Of a stretch of DNA of 64,000 nucleotides, positions 55,882 to 64,000 are shown piece after piece. The position numbers were made by a program, and so were the translations under genes. The notes below the pieces were generated by a model. The model had not been told where the DNA came from. It ran no database searches and saw only the letters and a program-made list of their open reading frames with translations. Position 1 is the stretch's first letter. Each line of letters opens with the position of its first letter. Source of the DNA: Corinectria fuckeliana (taxonomy: Eukaryota > Ascomycota > Sordariomycetes > Hypocreales > Nectriaceae); assembly GCA_019137255.1 (NCBI GenBank), contig WPDH01000018.1, positions 62,001 to 126,000 of the forward strand, in the 5' to 3' direction.

Positions 55882-56936
55882 GCGGCGGCGGTGATTGAGG
55901 TGTGGATAGGCTGTGTGTGGGCTTCCCGTCCGCGGATCCGTCCTAGGCGATCCGTTGGATTTCGATTTCGGAAGAAAGCGCCATGAACTAGGGGAGGGGA
56001 CATACATAAATGTCTTTGGAAGACGGGACTAGACTACATAAAACATAAAAACAAACAGCCAGGTGGGTATATCTCTCGGTGGCTGCGGCATCTCCAGTCC
56101 AAAGAGTCCCCGTGAGCACCGAGAACAGCCCCAGCAAAAGACAGCCAACCTTTTTGGGCCACAAACCATGTTCCATGCTGGGCATGTAAACCAGACCCGG
56201 AAATGTCCAGTTCCATCCAACTGGGCAACCGTTCGGTTGGGGGCCACAAACCTGGGTTCCCAGCCAGCTTCTTCCTAGCTGGTTGAACGAATGGATGAAT
56301 GAGTGAATGGTCCAAGCAGGCCAAGCAAGCGCTTGCCGAATCACCGCTGGGGAACCCTTGCATGGCCCGGTCAAGGCGAGGGACTGTCTGAGAGGGACAG
56401 AGAGAGAGAGAGAGGGAGAAACCCTGCCGCGGGACGTGCAGGACGACACGAGACAGGATGGATCCCTGGCCAGCACCGATCGTCGCCTCACTCTGCACTT
56501 CTGCGCTTCTGCAGCTCTGCGTTTCCTGCTGCACTCTGCCGCTCTGCCACTTCCGCCGCTTTCTGCAAGCCGACCTATTTTCGGGGAGCCAAGCCTCGGC
56601 GTCTTCTCCTGCTGACGGCGCTACTGCTTTTGCTAACTGCTGACGAGGGGGAGGTCTGGATTCTTCAGAAGACTAGCAGGCTGATGGTTATGTTTTGCTA
56701 CCATTCACAGTGATACTAACTATGTACCTACCTGCTTGCTTGGTAGTCTAAGGGATATCACACTGCGGGCCCCATCCAGCCCCAAGCGGTGAGGTAGCCC
56801 AGAGAGCCTCGATGGCGTGTAACAACGCATCCGCGATGTGGCCTGCTCCGGTACGGCACGGGTCCGCAAGGGAATCCCGAGCAAGTCAGATAGAATACAG
56901 GGCGAAGAGCCGAGCCGCCCGCAATCCAGCAAACTA

Positions 56937-56956
56937 ACCTACCTACGTAGGTAGGT
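56937..56956. repeat. 20-base perfect palindrome
   Basis: ACCTACCTACGTAGGTAGGT reads the same on both strands. It belongs to the family of TAGGTA/TACCTA words that recur in spacers of this window. Confidence 0.85.
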
Positions 56957-57830
56957 CTAGATACACCACACGAAGCAGACGCACAGGAAGCAGCGGCTGA
57001 GAGGGGAGGATGGATGGCGAGACAGAACAGACCTTGGCCATTCCTTGAAATCATGGCCGAGATCGTCCATCCGCGTGCCCCATGGATCAGACGCTATCCA
57101 GGGATTTCCCCTTCACCCCTCGCCAACCCAGGGCAAACTGATCTACATACATAGTTGATTGTAGGTACCCCTTCTCTGCCGATTACGGTCCAGCTTTCAA
57201 GGCCCAGTTTGCTAGTATCACATCACGCTTGCACGCTTCCCAGGAAAATCCCATCAGCCATCAAACCCTCTTCACCGGGCTCTTTCTCCATACCTTACTT
57301 ACCTAGCCCTGGAGCTATCCACTGGCGGCCCCCCGCCCAGCGCCCGCGAGGCGAGATGCCCGCCCTAGCGGCTTCCGATCCACTGGGCTTCGGGGCACTT
57401 GAGTACCTAGCTAGAGCCTACTAGTAGACTAAAACTAGGTGACAGCGCAACTTCTCCACTGGGAAATCCACCTGCTGTCATGCAGCGTAGGTACGTACCG
57501 TACCTATAGCAGCTAGCAGTTGTCGTCCCGCCGTTCCCCTATTGCCATCCATCGATCGCATTGCCAGTTGCCACTGGCGTCGTCTCGGTGAGGTGGGTTG
57601 GGGTTGGGGTTGGATGAGACTTGTTTGAGGCTGATGCACCTCTCTCCCGATACATCGCAAGAAATATTGGAATCGATAGTTACTTGATCTAGAGTCATTC
57701 GTGGTATTGGGAAACCCTCAAAACATACGTAGACGGCGTAAACTACTAGTAGGACGACAGCCAATTTAACCTGTCTCAAATAATATCTGTCCATCTCGCT
57801 TCGTCATTAACACTATCGCTTTCACTATTA

Positions 57831-57887
57831 AGTCCCCCCCCCCACTTATGGACCGCCCCCCCTTCTAGACCACCTTTTTCACCAAAA
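57831..57887 (+). repeat. Left terminal inverted repeat
   Basis: Starts AGTCCCCCCCCCC and runs to CACCAAAA. It matches the complement of the right end over about 57 bases with two transitions. Confidence 0.85.
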
Positions 57888-58576
57888 TGCATATATTTAA
57901 AGATTTAATAATAAATTAAGCTATCTATAAGATAACTTTATAATTTAAAACTAACTAGAACTTTAAATAATCTTATATAAAAAAATATATAAAGTTAGAT
58001 TTTATAGCTTTTTTAGCTCTTAAATAAATACTTAAGTAAGTATTAAGATTTTATATATAATTTCTTAAGTAACTTAAAAGTTAGTTTTTAAAGTAATAAA
58101 AAAAGAAATTTAATATTAGAAAAATATTTTTAGCTTTTAAGAATAAATATAATACTAAAAAAAAATCCTAATAAATCTTTTTCTTATTATTATAAGTTAT
58201 ATTTAAAAAAAAAGCTAAATTCTATTTTCTAAAGAATTATTTTAAAGATATTCTTTAATAACTTTTTAATTATAAAGATTATCTTTAAAAGAAAACTATT
58301 TTTATAATACTAGATTTTAGTATAAAATTATAAGATTTTTAAAAGATTTTTATTATCTATTTTTAAAAATTAGCACTAATAAATTTCTGTTAAGACTTAC
58401 TAGTAAACTACTAGTAAATCTTAACTAACTTTCTTTTTCTTATTATTAGCTTATTCTTAGGTAAAAAGTCTTAAAATCTTAAAGATAGTCTTTTTTATAT
58501 TTAAAGATTATATAGTTAACTTTTTACTATTTTTAGTAACTAATCTGATTTAATATAGAATTTCAAAGTATTAATG

Positions 58577-58633
58577 TTTTAGTGGAAAAGGTGGTCTAGA
58601 AGGGGGGGCGGTCCATAAGTGGGGGGGGGGACT
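58577..58633 (-). repeat. Right terminal inverted repeat
   Basis: Read on the minus strand from 58633 it gives AGT, ten C, ACTTATGGACCG, seven C and TTCTAGACCACC, mirroring the left end. Confidence 0.85.
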
Positions 58634-59954
58634 TATCTCTCTAATTATTGCTCTAGGTGGCTGGCAATCAATGTCTCTAGGGCCCGCCTTCTCCATTGGT
58701 CCAGGTCCGCCCCCCTTGGCCGCTGATTGGTCGCCCTGGATTTCGACACCTTCGAGAAGCACCCACTTAACGCCAAGCGCCAACACCAACACCACCGCTG
58801 GCGACCTACACGCAATTCCCGCCTTCGTCCATCGAAGCCCTGCAGATTCGATGCCGTGATGTCAGCTAATCAAAGTGCAAACCAAACTCTGGAAAGTGGT
58901 CTTACGAACAACTAGGAGCTACAGCTATGCGAACCCCTTTTTGCCAGTTGTAGCCTGCCTGCTCCTACGTCATTCTCCCGAGACGACAACTGCCGAGCGT
59001 GGAACGCGCCAACTCAAATGGAGAAGCACCAACAGAGATGGAGATGCGCACCAAGGCGCAGTTGTGGACGGGCCGGGCGCAAACGCACACTGCATCGCAT
59101 ACAGTGACTCAAGCCATCCATTGCCCGTGACGTGACACGCCGTCCGGCGAGAGCCCCACGAAGAAAATCCTTCGAAGCCTCGAAAAACCCCACGACAAGT
59201 GGTCCACGAGCCGACGATAAACGAGTCTGCATCAGTGCATCAGTGCATCAGTCAGACAGAACCGGGCACCCATACACAGAGCAAAGAACTCGAGCCCGCC
59301 AACCCTCGTTGCCTCATCTTATCGTTAGTAGATCATCGCCACACCGAGCTGGACGAGGACGAGAAAGCTGACATACAACACATCGTATCCCCCCGTCCTT
59401 ATCCGGACCATCCCCAGACTAGCCAGCTTAAGCTATGTACATAGTATGCGTTGGGCCCCTAACTAACCATCCATCCACCTCATGATGCGCCCAGTCGCCA
59501 ATCCTCAGCCAACACCACGTCTCCTGCTTGCAGAGCCACATCTCGCAGCATGCAAGCACCCTGCCAACCTGTCTTTGCCATGCCCGACGCAGCCAACGCC
59601 CATCATCCCTGGCCCGACTGGCCCCGTTCGCGTCCGTTTCGCTCGCTACCGGCGACTCCAACCCTGCCGCCTCGTCTTACACGCTCCCCCCTCTGACCTC
59701 AGAACGGATGACACAGAGAAGGAGGGGCCTCACTTACACTGTCGATCCCTTCATGTCTCTTACTCCAAGGGCGGCCAGCTTCACGGTTTGCCATCTGGGA
59801 TCTTGCCTGCATTTTGAACGATAAACGGTTTGTAAATCACAACCGAAACTCCCTCCTCTTGAGCCCCCCTTTTCGTCGAAATCCCCTCGGCCACTCCCGT
59901 TGCCTCATCCAAGCCTGCCTGCAGTGCCTCCTAACCATTGTCGTCACCGCGCGT

Positions 59955-62000
59955 TCATCCCTTTGTCGTGTCCATTCCGAGGCCTCTCACGAACCGCGCC
60001 TCGTTGGCCTGTTGATGCAGCGCCTTTCGAATCCTCACGCTGTACTGGCGCCGCTCCACCTCATCCGTCTCCGTCTTGGAATCTACTTCTGCAAAGTCCT
60101 CGTCCGTGAAGAGTGGATCCCCCGTGAAGCTGACCATTCCTAGCTTCTCCCCTGTCCAAAAGAGGACGTTGTCCTCGTTGGGTCGCTCCCGACCTTGCCT
60201 CGACTTGGTCGATAGGATCTTACGAGCCAGGTCGTCAGAGCCAGGCATTGACGCAAAGAGCGACGGCTGGGTCTGCACGTCGCTGTGTCCAATTTTGATC
60301 CGACGGCACTCGGTGTGTCCGTCCCTCTCGAACCACTTGATCAGCCCTGTCCCGTCGGAGAAGGCAATCTTGGTCCCGTGGTTAGCCACTGAAAGGATAA
60401 TCGACGATGCCGCCTTGTAGCGGTTCTTCATCGTCGAGTTTTGCAACACGGCGCTGCCATTCGAATCGGCCGCCGAGGTCAGTCCGTAAAGTTCTAGAGA
60501 CCCCTTTGTCTTGTACTCCCCACCAGCGATCAACGTGCGACCATCCCCAATTGTTTTGCACTCCTCGACTCTCTCAGCCGACAGCTCGCCGCGACGCCGC
60601 ACCTCGTAATCCAGAGTAGAATACGGATAAGGCAGCGCAGCGAGGCTCGAGAGCCGCGATCCCGAGTAGATGGAACCCATGATTTTGGGAAACTTTCGCC
60701 GATCATAGTGCAGAATATTGGAAAACCGACCCGCCACGTAAATGTCGTCCGAGACCGTCTGCTCGTCTCCCGCGCGAGGCAGGTGGAGAATGCTGATCGG
60801 CGTTGGCTGAGACAGCGAGGCGTACGGCGGTAATGGCTTCGGGTCGAAGATCGCCTTGAAAGGGCCATCTTCTTCGTACACGATATCGTCGACCCGCTCG
60901 ATAACATCATGATTCGCAGCTGCCCGCGCCCGAAAATCGTGCAAGTGGACTCCTAATGATGTGCCTACTGTTAGGGGCACCCCGTCGTGAACCTGCGACA
61001 GAGTTGTGATGGACCACTCAAACGACTCGCGGCTGACGACCTCGAGCCGGTTGAGGTCGACTTCAATAAGGTCTACAAATTTGTCAGTGGCACATCAACT
61101 AGACATCGGAGAGCTGGCAAGTTGGTGGTCGTGGACGTACGACTCTGAACGGCGAAGAATGCGCGGTGGCCGTTGTTGTTGACACTGACACACTCCGTCA
61201 CTCCCGTGTCGATTCTCTTAGACCGCCGGGCATTGTCATTCCCCCCTTTGTCAGTGAACAGAATGTCTGGTCGGCTAGTAGCGACGATTCCTCCTCGTTT
61301 CCCTCTGCTGCCATTGACATCCCACAGGCACACTGAGCCGTCGTCTAGTGGAGAAACTGCCAACAGAGTACCAAGGCCGTCGTCCCCATTGTTCGGAGCG
61401 TAGAGCGCCATCCCCCGAGCTTCTATAGAATCCTCCAGCCTTTTATCTTTCACACACGGGGTCTGGAGCCAGTTAATGCAGGTCGGCCCGTGACGCTGGA
61501 TATACTCGTCGTACCATGAGACACGCTCGCCGGGAAACGCTGGATCCCAGTTGGCTAGGTCCTGCAAGAATTCCACATGCTCTCGGTTACGTCGGTGCGG
61601 TGACTCGTCCTCAATTGGCGACGGAAGGTCGTAAACCGCTTCATCGGAGTTAGCCCTTTCTATCCGCGGCGGATTCGGGTACAAGGTCGAGCGGGTTTCG
61701 GAGGACGCAGCATAGAAACGACGGCGGTTCTGCAGGAAGTGGTACCACGAGGAGCGGTCGAAGCAGTGGCGCTTCCAAAGCTCATGGTCAAGGCAGACAA
61801 GGCGGAGCTTGCGGGAGACAAGCTGCAGTCTGGGAAGGTAATGAGGTTCAAGATCTGGAGAAATCTGGCATCAGCGGATCGGGTTCAAGGCGGGCGGGGC
61901 TCGGCTGGTTGCAGCGGTGGCACTCACAGCAAAAGATCTGGAGCAGGATCTCGTTCGGGAGCTCGTCCCAGCTTCGAGGCGGGTGCCCGGACTCGTCCAT
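59955..62000 (-). CDS. F-box protein with a probable beta-propeller C-terminus
   Basis: F-box proteins are substrate receptors of SCF ubiquitin ligases and bind Skp1. Exons 61928-62000, 61141-61854 and 59955-61072 (introns of 73 and 68 nt) join in frame to 634 residues. The F-box is at about 10-55: SWDELPNEILLQIFCYLEP, assembled across the first intron, then RLQLVSRKLRLVCLDHELWK. The rest has the repeating pattern of blade-like strands: LLAVSPLDDGSVCLWDVNG near 130, VSVNNNGHRAFFAVQS, TLSQVHDGVPLTVGTSLGVHLHD, SDDIYVAGRFSNILHYD, RTLIAGGEYKTKGSLELY and KIAFSDGTGLIKWFERD. These look like diverged WD40 repeats, fitting a six- or seven-bladed propeller. Substrate unknown. Confidence 0.87.
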
Positions 62001-63122
62001 AGCACTCGCCGGCTATGGCGGAGGGCGTACGGGGCTCGACAAGTGCGGGCAGAGCAATCAGGAACGGGAGGTTCCAATTTCCAGGGTCGTCGACTGCTGA
62101 CAGGACGGAAACTGGGGAGACTGGGGGAACTGGGCCGCGGGCGGGCCGACCAGGGCTATCGCGATAAGCGACGGGGCCTAGGTGGGTTTTACGCGACGCT
62201 ATGCCACCCCTTGGTGCTGTCGAGCCAGGAATAGATACAATGCTTCGGTTGTTGATCCGGATGGGCTTGATGTTGTTGTCAGATAGATACCTACCAGTGT
62301 TGCGGGGGCTGGAGGCGTACTAAACCGGTCTGTCCCTAGTAGTGACGGAAGTAAGTAAGCGCAGGCACAGAGCTTAACTTTTTGGAAGTATCTAAGGTCT
62401 AGCAGGGAATAGGTACCTAAGTAGTTAGGCAGTTCCGTGCGAATATCGAATAGTCCAAGTATTGATACAATATCCAGCTCAAGCCTCCAGCTAGCAAGAT
62501 TGCACCAATACACTACTTAGACTATGTACGACGTACGTACACTCTCAGATCTCGGTCAGCATTCACCTTCTCACTCGAGCCTGCGTTTGTGGCTTTCGAG
62601 CCGCGTTCCTGCGCCACCGTGGCTCAACATGGCCTGTCGTTCGCGGTGAGATCTGACAGGCGCGTCTTACTGGGCAGCTGGCAGCAGTTTCCAGCTGGCA
62701 AGCAACTTCACAACCTCCATCCCAGCGTCTCCCATCCGCGTCGAGCCATTGACTAAAGCCCGCTTGTTGATGCCTCAGTAAACTCCGCCTCAGTTTCGCT
62801 TTCTGTTTGCGCACTAAATCACACGCGACCTGGCGCGCCCACAGCAGCTTGTCTACAAAACAACCACACATTCACAGCATTTGACCCACTCCACTACACC
62901 ACACGCATTACACACACCTCGAATGCTCACAGCCTAGGCCTCACGCTGAGTCTACACCGCCACCAAACACAAGCGACTCCTTTGAGCATAGCTTCATCGG
63001 CGACCGTTCAAGTGCTACGCGAGTCGCGCGCATCGCCTAAGCACCACTCCTCAGCTTCATCTCACTTCATCCGATCGCTAGAGCAACACCAAACGCAACC
63101 GGACTCTGCACGGACTGCAACA
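62001..63122. other. Intergenic region between divergent genes
   Basis: Promoter region shared by the F-box gene (-) and the right-edge gene (+). A perfect palindrome TAGGTACCTA lies at 62410-62419. The stretch 62850-63120 is rich in CACAC and short C/A words. No supported gene. Confidence 0.5.
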
Positions 63123-64000
63123 ATGCATCCGAAGCCTGAGAATGTAGGCTGAGCAAACCCCAGGTCGCAGGTGTAATGGACTAACACTCGCCTAGTCACT
63201 TCCCTCGACTGAAAGCGAGCGCTCAGGCCGAGAAGCAAGAAATGCTCGCCACAACACCATCTCGACCATCTCCTCAAAATCAGACCCCTTTGACTCCTGC
63301 GTCGATATCGCCGATGAAATTCAGCTTGAAGACTTCTCATATATCAAAGCCCATATCCCCCGAGGCGGGAGTCCACAGCCCTTGGGGCTCGTCTCGGAGC
63401 ACCCTTCCCGATTTCCTGTTAGCGCCGGCACCCCAGCCACTGGTCGCAAGCGCAGCGCCTCTCTCGACGAAGACAAGCTGGTTTCCGAATGGGAAACAGT
63501 TGTCCCGGATGATGAGTACGAAGACAGCCATCATGCCCCGCCTCGACAGCTTCGACGCCGAAGGAACTTCGAACTCGTCTTCCACGCTCAAGAAATTTGC
63601 GAGTCCAGTTCCAACCAGAGAAAGAATGTCACGAAACTCGACAGACACACTATTCTTGCACCTCCGCGTGTACTTCCCATGCCGCCCGCAAGACGGTCAC
63701 CAAGATTCCCCCCTCGCCTTCACTCGTTTCATTCCACGTCAAGCCTTTATAGTGACTGGGATGACATCGAAGAGGCTCCCGAACAAGGTCTTCCCGCGGT
63801 GAAGGAAACTCTGCAGGTTGAGGCGCAGAGAAGGCAACCTCCACACCGTCCGGCCATCAACTCTCGTCCGGACATACGGAGAGCGTTCTCCAAAACCTCA
63901 AGCAGCACCAGTGAGGATCCATTCAAGTACGATGGAGATGTTTACTCTGGATTTCTCCAGCCCTCTGCTGAGAAGGAAATCAGCAATGCACTTTACCATG
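63123..64000 (+). CDS. Unknown protein, 3' end beyond the window
   Basis: A 21-nt first exon, 63123-63143, gives MHPKPEN. A 52-nt intron, 63144-63195, has a GACTAACAC branch site and CCTAG acceptor. From 63196 the frame is open for 268 codons up to the window edge without a stop. The protein is hydrophilic and probably disordered in large parts: Ser/Arg-rich near the start, EDKLVSEWETVVPDDEYEDS about residue 120, a basic PPRQLRRRR patch, and RPPxL-like proline motifs (PRVLPMPPARRSPRFPPR). No domain is recognisable so far. The other reading frames here (for example 63242-63802) are shadows. Confidence 0.7.

Larger units (their letters stand above)
57831..58633. mobile_element. RIP-degraded Tc1/mariner-type inverted-repeat element (MITE-like)
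   Basis: 803 bp bounded by TA dinucleotides at 57829-57830 and 58634-58635, as for the TA duplication made by Tc1/mariner/pogo transposases. The ends are inverted repeats of about 57 bases: AGT, ten C, ACTTATGGACCG, seven C, TTCTAGACCACCTTTT, then near-identical sequence to about 57887 and 58577. The two arms differ only at two C/T positions in that span. The interior (about 690 bp) is almost purely A and T, with no open frame. The pattern fits an insertion whose inside was changed C to T by RIP while the G/C-rich ends survived. No transposase can be read, so it is either a non-autonomous element or a dead remnant. Confidence 0.82.
55318..59954. other. Long spacer with microsatellites and an inverted-repeat element
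   Basis: About 4.6 kb without a supported gene. Contains GT, TCG and GA microsatellites at 55688-55700, 55855-55881 and about 56399-56415, a 20-base perfect palindrome at 56937-56956, and the inverted-repeat element at 57831-58633. Several overlapping open frames at 55233-56007 are translations of CT-rich promoter DNA of the SprT-like gene. Nothing recognisable from 58636 to 59954. Confidence 0.5.

Noticed and set aside
55233..56007. Overlapping Ser/Pro/His-rich frames upstream of the SprT-like gene
   Set aside because: Translations of TCG and CT repeats in promoter DNA.

Overview
The window looks like nuclear DNA of a filamentous ascomycete, most probably a Sordariomycete. Protein-coding genes are interrupted by short GT..AG introns (mostly 50-75 nt) with CTAAC-type branch points just before the acceptor. 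The gene set is typically fungal: NADPH oxidase NoxA, polarisome scaffold Spa2, a Psg1-type Golgi protein and the Nbp2/Skb5 SH3 adaptor. The few AT-rich patches look like repeats hit by repeat-induced point mutation (RIP). The species cannot be fixed from the sequence alone.

Layout. 1-10 kb: NoxA (+), an unknown multi-pass membrane protein (-), the Mpv17-family protein Sym1 (+) and the mitoribosomal protein mS38/Cox24 (+). 10.7-16.1 kb: the RNA cytidine acetyltransferase Kre33 (+) and an unknown acidic-tract protein (+). 17.5-22.5 kb: an intronless DHDPS-family aldolase (-), a protein with a duplicated domain of the DUF7726 kind (+), a small Cys-rich protein (+) and a split tRNA-Leu(AAG) gene (-). 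23.6-28.9 kb: a Psg1-like type I membrane protein (+), a JmjC protein (-) and an unknown acidic protein (-). 30.6-34.5 kb: mitochondrial NADH-cytochrome b5 reductase Mcr1 (-) and an Nbp2-like SH3 protein (-). 34.5-42 kb is gene-poor, with SSU72 (+) as its only gene. 42-48.7 kb: Spa2 (+) and an M28-family (glutamate carboxypeptidase II/transferrin-receptor-like) membrane peptidase (-). 50.7-55.3 kb: an MFS transporter of the YCR023C/ZIFL type (+) and an SprT-like metalloprotease (-). 55.3-62 kb: a long spacer holding an 803-bp, TA-flanked, AT-degenerated inverted-repeat element, then an F-box protein (-). A gene of unknown function starts at 63123 and runs off the right edge.

These are mainly housekeeping and cell-biology genes without operon-like organisation. 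I see no secondary-metabolite cluster, CRISPR array or virus. Some genes share themes: NoxA and Spa2 both serve polarised growth, mS38, Sym1 and Mcr1 are mitochondrial, and Kre33 and Ssu72 act in RNA biogenesis. The least explained parts are the unknown proteins at 4697-5544, 15178-16095, 20301-21482, 22010-22240, 27768-28919 and 63123-64000, and the inverted-repeat element. Two long G homopolymers, one beside an NN gap with duplicated flanks, suggest local assembly problems. All splice models come from reading the DNA and are not backed by transcripts.
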